A stretch of 64,000 nucleotides of DNA, from the NCBI GenBank assembly GCA_964436235.1, contig CAYTCW010000005.1:3853-67852 (forward strand). Direction: 5' to 3'. The stretch is from UBA9980 sp964436235. Its GTDB lineage: Bacteria; Muiribacteriota; UBA9980. The position numbers and the translations under genes are program-made. Below, piece after piece: positions 18,375 to 26,970 of the stretch. Each line of letters opens with the position of its first letter. Within the stretch, counting starts at the first letter, position 1. Under the pieces are notes generated by a model that did not search any database, was not told where the DNA came from, and saw nothing but the letters and a program-made list of their open reading frames with translations.

Positions 18375-18932
18375 ATGGGAATACCTAAACCGCACCGGCC
18401 GGTCAAACTTTTTTACGCGATTTTATTCGTCGAAACAGAAGACCTTGCTTCAATCAAAGACATTCTTATAAAAAAACACGGACCGATCGATACGCAAAGC
18501 GAAATATTTAATTTCAATTATACCGGCTATTACAGTAAAGAAATGGCTGGAGATATAAAAAGAATTTTCTATGCGTTCGAAAAATTAATCGACGCACGGG
18601 AACTATGCGCAATAAAACTCGAAGGCAATTCTATCGAAACCGGCTTCCCGTCGATAACGGGCGGGCGCCGGATAAACTTGGATCCCGGCTATTTGACTCC
18701 CGCAAAAGTAATCTTGGCCTCGGCTAAAGATAATATACAACGGATTTATATCGATAACGGAATATACGAAGAAATTACACTTTACTATAAAAACCGGACC
18801 TTCAACCCTTTCGAGTGGACCTTTCCCGACTATAGAGAAAGTTATATACCTTTTTTCAACCGGCTGCGCGATCAGTTCATGATCACGGCAAAAAAAAACT
18901 CCGGCGTTCCGTCGGAAAGCGAAAGCGGGTAA
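18375..18932 (+). CDS. DUF4416 family protein
   Basis: This 185-residue protein matches the DUF4416 pattern: an N-terminal PVKLFYAILF strand, a central INLDPGYLTPAKVILASAKDN block, then IYIDNGIYEEITLYY, and the WTFPDYR motif near the end. The family is widespread in bacteria and has no established function. The gene starts 29 nt after the Fe-S protein stop and ends 4 nt before the next gene, so it is probably co-transcribed with both. Confidence 0.85.
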   Translation: MGIPKPHRPVKLFYAILFVETEDLASIKDILIKKHGPIDTQSEIFNFNYTGYYSKEMAGDIKRIFYAFEKLIDARELCAIKLEGNSIETGFPSITGGRRINLDPGYLTPAKVILASAKDNIQRIYIDNGIYEEITLYYKNRTFNPFEWTFPDYRESYIPFFNRLRDQFMITAKKNSGVPSESESG

Positions 18933-18936
18933 TTTT

Positions 18937-19875
18937 TTGAGAAACGCTCCTACGGCATACCAAATATCGCTATTAATACTGCTCAACGTGATCTGGGGCG
19001 GCACTTACGTGGCCTCGAAAATAGCCATGGACGATTTTATGCCCATCACGCTCGCCTTCGTCCGTTTCGCGATCGCCGCGCTGATAATGATTCCGTTTTT
19101 ATTGACTAAATACCGGAATATAAGGCTCGATAAAAAAGATTTTTTTTTATGCTCCGTGCTCGGCCTGATCGGAATAACGCTGGCATATATTTTTCAAAAC
19201 ATAGGCGTTAAAATGACAAAAACCATGAACGCGGCGATCGAAATATCATCCGAACCTATAATGATGATAATTCTGGCCGCTATTTTTCTAAAAGAAAAAG
19301 TCACGCCCAGAATAATATTCGGCGTGCTTTTATCATTCGCCGGCGTGCTTATCATTATTCTTCCGTCGAGCGGCGGCGCGTCCGCGGACGGCATCGCGCC
19401 TCAAACTTCCGCGCTCGGCGATATACTCGTATTGCTTTCGGCGCTCTTCTGCTCGCTGTACACGATAATAGGTAACGCCGCCATAAAACGTCTTCCGAGC
19501 TTCGTGGTTACCGCCTACGCCGTAATAACCGGAACTATTTTCTTATTTCCCTTCGCCGCCTTTTATGAAAACGGACTTACGGCCATAGCCTCGGCGTCTG
19601 TTAAATCATGGATATGCGTTTTATACCTTTCCGTACTGGCGACTAGTTTCGCTTATTTTTTCTGGTACCTTCTTTTAGAGCGCATCGAGGCGTCTTTTAT
19701 GGGAAATTTTTTAAATCTCCAGCCTTTGATAGGCATCGCTTTAGGCTGGTTTCTATTGAACGAACCGATCGGCGGCTCGACTTTTTCCGGCGCGGCGCTT
19801 ATAATCGGAGGCATTTACATAACCAGTTCAACGACGAAAAAAATCGAAGAAAAGGTGGTAATCGAACCGGCATGA
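18937..19875 (+). CDS. EamA/DMT-family transporter
   Basis: The 312-residue protein has about ten hydrophobic helices in two EamA halves. Typical features are NVIWGGTYVASKIA in helix 1, FVRFAIAALIMIPFLL in helix 2, and LNLQPLIGIALGWFLLNEPIG near the end. Family members export metabolites or amino acids; the substrate cannot be read from the sequence. Translation appears to begin at a TTG (18937) because no suitable ATG precedes helix 1. Its stop overlaps the ATG of the next gene by 4 nt (ATGA), which implies translational coupling. Confidence 0.88.
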   Translation: MRNAPTAYQISLLILLNVIWGGTYVASKIAMDDFMPITLAFVRFAIAALIMIPFLLTKYRNIRLDKKDFFLCSVLGLIGITLAYIFQNIGVKMTKTMNAAIEISSEPIMMIILAAIFLKEKVTPRIIFGVLLSFAGVLIIILPSSGGASADGIAPQTSALGDILVLLSALFCSLYTIIGNAAIKRLPSFVVTAYAVITGTIFLFPFAAFYENGLTAIASASVKSWICVLYLSVLATSFAYFFWYLLLERIEASFMGNFLNLQPLIGIALGWFLLNEPIGGSTFSGAALIIGGIYITSSTTKKIEEKVVIEPA

Positions 19876-21173
19876 AACTTTTGATAAATAAATACGGCGT
19901 TATTAAAATAATTATCATGGCTATATTATTTTTGACTTTACCGGCGCCTCCCTGCGCTTCTCAGCAAGCCGTAGAAGGCCGCCGCGGGCGGCTGAAAATC
20001 GATTATAAATCAAAGATAGACTTTGTGGCCGAAGGAAGAAAATACCTCAATAAAGGCGATGTCAAAGAGGCCCTCTACAACGCGACTTATGCCGTAGCAA
20101 ACGATTTCGACCCTTACGATTCATATCTTTTATTAGCCGATATATACCGGGCGTCGAAGGAGCCCGTCAGCGAGGCTTACGCGCTTGAATACGCCGTGAC
20201 GCATTCGCCGAACGAAAGGCTGAAAAAAGAAGCCGCCGAAAGGCTTAAATCGGTGCGTGACGCCATTAAAAACCACAGCGTGCAGAAATCAGCGGCGGCT
20301 GTCGTCAAAAATCCTCAAAGCGTCAACCGCGTTCTACGATTAGGCCATACCTTCGAACGCTTCGGCGCCTCCGATAAGGCCGCGGCGCAATACGAATACG
20401 CCGACAATATAACCGGTGAAATTAAAAGCGCAAAATACGCTAAAATAAGGCTTTATTTAAAAGAAGGACAAAAAAAGAAGGCGGCCGGCGATATCAAAAA
20501 CTATTTCGCGCTAAGCCCCGGAGATACTTCGATGGTTTATCTGCTCGCCTATCACGGCTTTAATCTTTCGGAAATAAAACAGCACGGCTACAACGGCGGC
20601 GGCGGGCTGGAAATGCGCCGCTATAACCGCACTTACGCCGACTACTATTATGAAATCGGCTATCAACAATATCTTAAAGAAAAATACGATCAGGCAAAAA
20701 CCAATATACTTTACTCGGTTTCTTACTTTAAAACCAGCCCTAAAGCCCATTTAGCGCTCGGGGAAATATTTTATAAAAAAGGGATGTTTAAAGAAGCGGC
20801 TTTTCATTATAATATAAACTATGAATTCAACCCCGGCGATTATGAAGTCGGCCTTAAAATGTCGAAGGCGTTAGTCCTGTCGAAACAATATGAACGCGCA
20901 CGAACTGCCCTGAAAGAATTATTGAAAATAAAACCGGAATCCGACGAATACGCTCACTGGCTCGTCAAAACCGGGTTAACGCGCCGCGCCGTGGAACGAA
21001 TGGGTTATATCGATATTAAATCGCCTTTTTATAAAAAGAAAAGACCGGCGAAAGAATCGCCCGCGCCGCTACAAATTCCGGGTGGCCCCGAAAACCTTCT
21101 GCGGCAGCCGCCGGCAGGACCAGGCAGTCCTTTTTATCAGGACCCGCAACAACCGATCCAGATTCAGCTTTAA
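19872..21173 (+). CDS. Secreted TPR protein
   Basis: The 433-residue protein starts with a signal peptide (about 1-31, ending near PAPPCASQ; not a canonical lipobox). Several TPR-like repeats follow, the clearest near residues 45-80, 255-320 and 330-360. The C-terminus is proline-rich (from about 395) and ends in QIQL. It is probably a periplasmic or surface-exposed docking protein. Its start overlaps the EamA stop, so the two are made together, although a functional link to a transporter is only inferred. Confidence 0.75.
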   Translation: MKLLINKYGVIKIIIMAILFLTLPAPPCASQQAVEGRRGRLKIDYKSKIDFVAEGRKYLNKGDVKEALYNATYAVANDFDPYDSYLLLADIYRASKEPVSEAYALEYAVTHSPNERLKKEAAERLKSVRDAIKNHSVQKSAAAVVKNPQSVNRVLRLGHTFERFGASDKAAAQYEYADNITGEIKSAKYAKIRLYLKEGQKKKAAGDIKNYFALSPGDTSMVYLLAYHGFNLSEIKQHGYNGGGGLEMRRYNRTYADYYYEIGYQQYLKEKYDQAKTNILYSVSYFKTSPKAHLALGEIFYKKGMFKEAAFHYNINYEFNPGDYEVGLKMSKALVLSKQYERARTALKELLKIKPESDEYAHWLVKTGLTRRAVERMGYIDIKSPFYKKKRPAKESPAPLQIPGGPENLLRQPPAGPGSPFYQDPQQPIQIQL

Positions 21174-21212
21174 ATAATAGCGACTTTTGCTTAAATAAAG
21201 ACGGCCGGAGGA

Positions 21213-21974
21213 TTACTTCTGAAAATCTTCGACGTTGAGGCGCGACATCGGATTAAGGTTCCAGAAAGGTTCGCGGTCTTTCGAAGTAATAAAGCGCGGT
21301 CCTACGACTAAATCGAGCTTGATTTCATGCTTGATCTTTGCGTCGTTGCCATAGACGCCTTTAAGCCCTATAAAAACGAAAAGGCGGCCTTTAAATCCTT
21401 CACGGTCGGTATCGGTGTAAAAAGTGTTGAAATATAGGTAACTGCCGTTGGTTTCATTTGAAAGCGAGCTGAGCGAATCGACTATTTTTTCGTTTTCGAC
21501 CGAATCGTTCGTCTGCTCCCATGCCCCCGACCAGTTAGCGCGTTTAACGCGGCCGTTGCCGCGGTCGAATATATAAACGACCTTTTCGACTATAGGTTTT
21601 CCTTTATCGTCGAAACCATGAAACCGGGCGAAGCGTATGCGTGCGCCGCCGACTTCTTTTCCGTTGATATCGACCGGGTCCTGAATGATGAATTTATCGC
21701 CGATAAGACCGTCCGGAAAAACCGCCGCGCGCAGATCGTTTTTAATACGCTCTACGATCACTCTTACCGCGCGCTGTACCGATATTTCGTCCTGAGTGTA
21801 GATCTGAGTGCTGGTTATCATTCTAAAAAGCTGCCACACCGATATTAAAAGCATTATCGAAAGCATCATAACGACCATAACTTCTATCAGCGTAAAGCCG
21901 CCGCCGCGCGAAAAAAACTTCAGCCCTTCCGCCGCCGGACGATTGCCGGTATTGTCTGCAAATTTATTTTTCAT
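21213..21974 (-). CDS. Prepilin-like protein (PilW/GspJ type)
   Basis: The 253-residue protein has a type IV prepilin signature. A leader ends in GGG followed by FTLIEVMVVMMLS, giving cleavage after Gly26 with Glu at position +5 (Glu31). The hydrophobic helix continues to about residue 50, and the globular part resembles minor pseudopilins in length. Such proteins are processed by PilD and built into type IV pilus or type II secretion pseudopilus tips. It is the last gene of the five-gene minus-strand operon. No pilus ATPase, PilC or PilD is within the window. Confidence 0.85.
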   Translation of the reverse strand: MKNKFADNTGNRPAAEGLKFFSRGGGFTLIEVMVVMMLSIMLLISVWQLFRMITSTQIYTQDEISVQRAVRVIVERIKNDLRAAVFPDGLIGDKFIIQDPVDINGKEVGGARIRFARFHGFDDKGKPIVEKVVYIFDRGNGRVKRANWSGAWEQTNDSVENEKIVDSLSSLSNETNGSYLYFNTFYTDTDREGFKGRLFVFIGLKGVYGNDAKIKHEIKLDLVVGPRFITSKDREPFWNLNPMSRLNVEDFQK

Positions 21975-22024
21975 AGAATCTCGCTTTATTTTATTTTCTT
22001 TGTATTAAAAAACCTTATTACTGC

Positions 22025-22555
22025 TTACTGCGTTATTAAAGGAGCGTTTTCATTAGCCACGAGAGTAAATAATTTTTTCGGCCCTTTTTGCGCGCCCGTC
22101 CGCTCCGTCCAGTAAACCGAAACCACTATCTTAACGTAAGCGAAATCATCGCCGCGCGAGGTTTTTATCGGTTTTACCGGAGTGATTTCAACCGATCTTA
22201 TAAAACGGCCCGCTGTATTTGAAAATTTATTATCAAAAGTCAGGCCCAGAAAATTTTGTATATCGGTTTCATCCATTTTAGCCTTAAGACCGGTTTTCGG
22301 ATCGAGCTTCGATAAGACATCGAAAGGCTTATTTTTAAGAAGTTCGATAAGTTCGGAAGCTACATTCGCCGCGATGGTAAGATCGCCGGTCTTCATGGTG
22401 CTGTTTGCCGACCACTGAAAAATCTGGTAGAGCGGCCACATCAACATCGTAAAAAGCATCATCGCCGTCATTAATTCGATAAAAGTGACGCCTGAATCGA
22501 CTTTGATTTTAAAACGATTCCAATTCAAAACCCGTTTATGTAAACATAATCGCAT
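22025..22555 (-). CDS. Prepilin-like protein (PilV/GspI type)
   Basis: The 176-residue protein has a prepilin leader ending DSG, followed by VTFIELMTAMMLFTMLMW. Cleavage after Gly22 puts Glu27 at +5. The remainder is a small soluble domain. It sits between a lipoprotein and the PilW-like gene in the same operon (gaps of 16 and 50 nt), so the set probably forms a minor pilin complex. The residue after the cleavage site is Val rather than the usual Phe or Met. Confidence 0.82.
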   Translation of the reverse strand: MRLCLHKRVLNWNRFKIKVDSGVTFIELMTAMMLFTMLMWPLYQIFQWSANSTMKTGDLTIAANVASELIELLKNKPFDVLSKLDPKTGLKAKMDETDIQNFLGLTFDNKFSNTAGRFIRSVEITPVKPIKTSRGDDFAYVKIVVSVYWTERTGAQKGPKKLFTLVANENAPLITQ

Positions 22556-22571
22556 ATCCCACTTCGCCTTT

Positions 22572-23339
22572 CTATTCTAAAGGAATTGTCCACGATTTAG
22601 AGAGCGTTTCGCTGAGTTCGCCAGATAATTTATCCTGTTTTATATATTCTTCGATAAGTTTTTTATTGTCCCCCATCTCCGAATAAGCTTTTATTTTAAG
22701 CGCACTGACGCTTTGCTTTAAATAAACGCCTTCTTTAGAAGATGAATTCTGCCGTTCGATGTTTTCGAGCACGCTCACGGCCTCGGTAGGGCGCCCGGAG
22801 GTTAAAAGCGTATTAGCTTTTTTCATATCTTCATTCTCGCGGGCGTTAACCCTGTCGATGGAAACTTTACACGCAAGAGCGCGCCTTTCGATATAAATAT
22901 TTTTTCCGGCCGAACCCGCGCTGTTATAGTATTTTAAAGCTTCCTGATATTTTCCTTCTGAAAACAACGATTCGGCCTCTCTGAAATCTTTATTTTTCAG
23001 TGCTTTACTGCCGTCGAATTGCAATTTTTCAATTATCTGGCTTTTTTCGCGCCGTTTCATAATATCGATGCCCGAGCCGTAATACTTAGTTAAATTGCTT
23101 TTCGAGGCGAGTTTGCTTTTAACGCGAAACCCTTCTTCTTCAGCGTCCGCTTCGTAGGTGCGCAAATCTTTATGTTTTATATTTTTGAAATCGTCTTCAC
23201 CGCCGCCGCATGAGCAGCCGCTGAAGGTAAGCGAAGCTAAAAGCAGGGCAAGCGCCGACGAAACTAACGCCGGGCCGCATGTCAAAGAAAAATTTTTATT
23301 ACGGCCGCAAACCGCTTCTTCATTTTTATTTTTAATCAT
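22572..23339 (-). CDS. Lipoprotein with TPR-like repeats
   Basis: The 255-residue protein has an N-terminal hydrophobic stretch (24-40) ending in a lipobox-like TFSGC, so it is likely lipid-anchored. The rest is helical with TPR-like units (FREAESLFSEGKYQEALKYY near 120-140). No family is recognised. Its place in the pilin operon suggests a scaffold or assembly role similar to PilF-type lipoproteins, but this is inference. Confidence 0.7.
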   Translation of the reverse strand: MIKNKNEEAVCGRNKNFSLTCGPALVSSALALLLASLTFSGCSCGGGEDDFKNIKHKDLRTYEADAEEEGFRVKSKLASKSNLTKYYGSGIDIMKRREKSQIIEKLQFDGSKALKNKDFREAESLFSEGKYQEALKYYNSAGSAGKNIYIERRALACKVSIDRVNARENEDMKKANTLLTSGRPTEAVSVLENIERQNSSSKEGVYLKQSVSALKIKAYSEMGDNKKLIEEYIKQDKLSGELSETLSKSWTIPLE

Positions 23340-23412
23340 AAATCACACCATCAAATCTGCAAAAGCGCCATAACCCTCGCCGCTATAGACTTGCACAAAA
23401 CATCGCGCCGCT

Positions 23413-26115
23413 TTAATTTTCGGTTTTAATATCGTCTTCTTCCTTGCCCTTGACGATTTCAATTTTATAGAAAGTATAGCACTGACTTAAATTAACTACG
23501 TAGTTTCCATCGTGATCGCCGGTTCCGGTGCGGTCGGGAAATATTTTTTCGTCGTAAGCGACCGTTCCGCCGCCCACTAATTTTTTTGTAGCCTCGTCCT
23601 TATCTTCAAGCATTTCAAGATTAAGATAGTTAACCGTGAGATTGCCTCTTATAAAAAAGCTGTCAAAGCTGTTCTGACGGTCGCCTTTCTTTGAATCGGG
23701 GCCGTGAAAGGGAAAAATCGCTCCGGCCGTAGAGGCCGTAACTTTAGGGTTGTCTTTATAACGAAGAGTTCCGATGCCGGCGCATATAGAGGCCTGTATA
23801 TAAGTGTCGGTCACCCAGATATCGCCATTTTGCGACGAAAATATAGTTTCGCGTATTTCAGGCGGCAGCTTCGATATTTTTTCATAAAGCGGATTAGGTG
23901 CGCTTATAACTGATAGCTGTGAAAGATCGTCGTCGCTGTTTGCGTCTTTCATTACTCCGTTAAGCAGTATGTCAGTTCCGAAGATAGAGGCTATAACGCC
24001 TTTTCCGTTAATATATAACGGTCCGCCGTTAGGCGCGTCCGGCGGGAGCCTCAACTGCTGAAACCGCTCTTCGAAGGCCTTCATGCCCTCTACGTACCAG
24101 ATGCCGTCAAGATAAATATGCCACTGTTTATCATCGGATTCTTCGGGCGGTATAAGTTTTTTCATGTAATACAGGTTGTAAATAAAATCTTTGGCGTTCG
24201 CAAAACTGTAGCAGGCCATTTCAGGAGCCAGATCGAGAGGGAATTTTTCGGCAAGTTCGTTCACCGATACGTTGTTGTTGTTATAAGGCACGCTATCGAT
24301 GATCGTAGCGACTTCCGGGCCTTCCGAAACGTCGTAGGAGCCGAATTTTGGCCGCGACATAACATGCTTGTAAGCTATATTTTTTGTATCGGTTTCGATA
24401 ACCTGGTCGGTTGCCGGATCTTTGCGGGTGGGCGATTCGAGCAGCCCCGGCGGGGTGTCGATAGGCTTGCCCTGGCCTTTTTTATTTTTGCCGAAATGCG
24501 GTATAAACTTGAACTTATTACGCTGCGCCTCCGTTAATCCGACCATACCTTTAAGCGATTCCATGAAACTGCGGTCGGTATTTTCCTCGGCGAGTTTCTT
24601 CGGCACGACGCTTTTCTGGGCGTTGAAATCTTTATCTTCGAAATTTACCCACGGCAGTATATAAGCGTCGTCTTTAACGTTGAGCGCGTAAGATTCGAGA
24701 TTACAGGTAAGCACGTTTCCGTAAACATGGGTTATGTGCGGCAGAAGATAATCGCGACCCTGGCGGATATCGGTGGCGAAAAGATCTATGCCGGCGTATT
24801 TCGGATTGAGGTATTCGCGGTCTTCCGTATCGCAGAATTTAATGTAATTTTCGAAATAACTCAGATAGCCGGGGGCCGCAAGTTTACCCGGCGCAAAAGG
24901 CTTTAAGTGAGAATCTTCGCCGTCTAAACCGAGTTCGATGCCAGCGCCTAAGATCTGCCAGCGGTGATCGAGTTCGATTTCCTTCGAAGCGCTCGAAGAA
25001 GACGAACCGGAAGCCGCCGCGGGAGGCGTTACGGTAAGTTTGGTGACCGGCGGAAGAGGTATGCCGGATTTCAATGAAGGCTCGATAAGCCTTGCCGCAA
25101 GAGATTCTTTACTGCTATCCTGCCCGAAAATCGAGCGCGCCCAGAAATCGAAACTTGGAAAACAACGCGAAAAATCGTACTTACCGCTTAATTCCGGTGG
25201 AAAATTGAAATTTTTAGTGCGCAGCTGACCTAAAAGAGTTCCGCCGTCGTAATTAAGCGCGCCCGCATTGGTGAGGTTGATTATTATGGGCATTTCGCCC
25301 TCCTGCACCTGGCTTTTTTTGGGCATCGGCTTGAAACCGAGAAGTTGTTCGCCTTCGTATTTGGCATAGCCGCCGCCGAATACTATTTTACCGGCCTTGG
25401 TGGCGTTGGTACCGCTTAAAACGCGGAAAGCGAGTGAATCGACGCCGTGATAAGCGGGCCAGTGATTATATTTAGACATCTTGGTCCCCCCGTTTCTGAC
25501 GAATAAAGAAAAATCGGGGAACGGCGGCACTACTTTAACTACTTTAACGTCTTTGCAGGCGGTAACGGCTTTTGTATAATCGCCAAGCGAAGCCTTTGCC
25601 ACCACCTTTAAAACGCCGAACGACTCTTTTTGCGGCATGGAAGAAGGCTTTCGTTCATTGCCCATAAGGTCTTTCTTGTAAGGCGAGACCTGCTCGTAAG
25701 TGACGCTGACGCTCATTTCGGAAGAGTTCATTCCGAATTCTTTTTTTGCGGCTGCTTTCGTTACGGGAGTGTCTATACTGATGGCGGGCGGTTTGGAATT
25801 GCCCCAGCCGCAGCGAAGAAGGCTGTAAGGATCAGAGCCGCCATGAACCTTTTTATGGTCGTTCATCTGCAGGCGCACTTCCATAAAAGCTTCTTCGATC
25901 ATGGCGTCGCACACCGAATTAACTATTTCGGCGCGCATTATATAGTTCGCCAGAAAAATTTCGTTGCGGATCTGATACATGATTGACTGCGCCATCACAT
26001 ATAATATGACGACAAGCCCGATCACCCAGTAAAATACCATACCCCGCCTAGAGCCGGTTTTAACGGCAGCCTGGCTTTTTTTATTGCCCCTGTTTATTGA
26101 TTTCGATATTCGCAT
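23413..26115 (-). CDS. Large membrane-anchored pilin-like surface protein
   Basis: The 900-residue protein opens with a basic stretch, then SRRGMVFYWVIGLVVILYVM (about 22-41). This resembles PilX/GspK-like N-termini but lacks the +5 Glu. The helix continues amphipathically to about residue 80. The long remainder is a mixed alpha/beta globular region with no recognised family; it includes a Ser-rich linker near residues 370-380. A GGGAG lies 8 nt before the ATG. The start overlaps the upstream lipoprotein gene by 35 nt. GspK-type proteins cap pseudopilus tips and are unusually large, so a tip or adhesin role is plausible. Confidence 0.72.
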   Translation of the reverse strand: MRISKSINRGNKKSQAAVKTGSRRGMVFYWVIGLVVILYVMAQSIMYQIRNEIFLANYIMRAEIVNSVCDAMIEEAFMEVRLQMNDHKKVHGGSDPYSLLRCGWGNSKPPAISIDTPVTKAAAKKEFGMNSSEMSVSVTYEQVSPYKKDLMGNERKPSSMPQKESFGVLKVVAKASLGDYTKAVTACKDVKVVKVVPPFPDFSLFVRNGGTKMSKYNHWPAYHGVDSLAFRVLSGTNATKAGKIVFGGGYAKYEGEQLLGFKPMPKKSQVQEGEMPIIINLTNAGALNYDGGTLLGQLRTKNFNFPPELSGKYDFSRCFPSFDFWARSIFGQDSSKESLAARLIEPSLKSGIPLPPVTKLTVTPPAAASGSSSSSASKEIELDHRWQILGAGIELGLDGEDSHLKPFAPGKLAAPGYLSYFENYIKFCDTEDREYLNPKYAGIDLFATDIRQGRDYLLPHITHVYGNVLTCNLESYALNVKDDAYILPWVNFEDKDFNAQKSVVPKKLAEENTDRSFMESLKGMVGLTEAQRNKFKFIPHFGKNKKGQGKPIDTPPGLLESPTRKDPATDQVIETDTKNIAYKHVMSRPKFGSYDVSEGPEVATIIDSVPYNNNNVSVNELAEKFPLDLAPEMACYSFANAKDFIYNLYYMKKLIPPEESDDKQWHIYLDGIWYVEGMKAFEERFQQLRLPPDAPNGGPLYINGKGVIASIFGTDILLNGVMKDANSDDDLSQLSVISAPNPLYEKISKLPPEIRETIFSSQNGDIWVTDTYIQASICAGIGTLRYKDNPKVTASTAGAIFPFHGPDSKKGDRQNSFDSFFIRGNLTVNYLNLEMLEDKDEATKKLVGGGTVAYDEKIFPDRTGTGDHDGNYVVNLSQCYTFYKIEIVKGKEEDDIKTEN

Positions 26116-26716
26116 TTAATTTTTCTCCCGATTTTTCGAGCGTCGTAAAAATAATTGCGGATTTTTGCTGGTTAAGCAAAAACTCCGGTTCCGAGCCCCC
26201 GACTATTTCCCTGTATTTTTGTTTGTATTCGTTAAGCTGAGCCGCGTACTCCGATTCTTTGCCGCTCTGCCTGAGCGAATCCATTAATAAAAATTTTATT
26301 TCAAGCGTTTTAAAAGCCGGCACGCTCGGATACGAAAGCGCCCTTTTAAAACAACGGGTCGCATCTTCGAACTTCGATACGGCGTAATATTTCATTCCCT
26401 CGGTATAAGCCTGTTCATAAGGCGATAAAATCAGAACTTCAGTGGTGGCGAAGTGCAAAATATCCGCGCCAACATTTTTTTTAATCCTTCTGATTACAAC
26501 GTTGTTGTCAACTTCTTTTAAATAAGCATGAAAAGCGTTAATAATACTTCCCTTTTTTAATTCGTCCGAACTTATAACGCCGCGGTCGAGAAGTTTTATT
26601 TCGTGCTTCTCGCGCCCGCAGGAACAGCCCTGAACCGTCAAAAACGCGATCGCCAGACACGGCAATAAAATACACGATAAGCCTTCGCGCTTGAACGAAT
26701 CGATTAAACCGCGCAT
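26081..26716 (-). CDS. Lipoprotein heading the pilin operon
   Basis: The 211-residue protein has a signal region (15-30) ending in LTVQGC, a good lipobox with the next residues SCG. The remainder contains a TPR-like pair (AYTEGMKYYAVSKFEDATRCFKRAL pattern near 105-130). It is the first gene after a consensus sigma-70 promoter, and its 3' end overlaps the 900-aa gene by 35 nt. It shares the CSCG motif after the lipobox with the other lipoprotein of the operon. Function unknown; a pilotin-like role is inferred. Confidence 0.72.
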   Translation of the reverse strand: MRGLIDSFKREGLSCILLPCLAIAFLTVQGCSCGREKHEIKLLDRGVISSDELKKGSIINAFHAYLKEVDNNVVIRRIKKNVGADILHFATTEVLILSPYEQAYTEGMKYYAVSKFEDATRCFKRALSYPSVPAFKTLEIKFLLMDSLRQSGKESEYAAQLNEYKQKYREIVGGSEPEFLLNQQKSAIIFTTLEKSGEKLNANIEINKQGQ

Positions 26717-26784
26717 ACCGGCGAGCCGCCTTTAAAAAAATTCATGCCTGAAAAAAATATCATGCCTATATCCCCCATGTAAGA

Positions 26785-26813
26785 ATTATATTAAAAACAC
26801 TCAATAATGTCAA
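26785..26813 (-). promoter_or_regulatory. Consensus sigma-70 promoter of the pilin operon
   Basis: TTGACA (26808-26813) and TATAAT (26785-26790) are exactly 17 nt apart on the minus strand, matching the full consensus. The ATG follows 68 nt later. It is divergent from the kinase promoter at 26861-26889, with about 48 nt between the two -35 boxes. Confidence 0.8.
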
Positions 26814-26860
26814 TAATTATAATCATAAATTTAAGTTAAATTTATGGTCCAATTTAATAA

Positions 26861-26889
26861 TTGACTTTTTTAAAACAAACTGATAGAAT
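26861..26889 (+). promoter_or_regulatory. sigma-70-type promoter of the sensor kinase cluster
   Basis: TTGACT (26861-26866) and TAGAAT (26884-26889) are separated by 17 nt. The kinase ATG is 81 nt downstream. The divergent pair could share regulators bound in the AT-rich space between them. Confidence 0.65.
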
Positions 26890-26970
26890 TTCATCTGCTT
26901 TATTTTAATGTTGAGTTAAGCTATGCGATTTTTAATTTTAGTTGTTTAATTTGAGAGGTCTCGCTTTTTT

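Noticed and set aside
24118..24537. 139-aa plus-strand ORF
   Set aside because: It is antisense within the 900-aa pilin-like gene, with no promoter or ribosome site.
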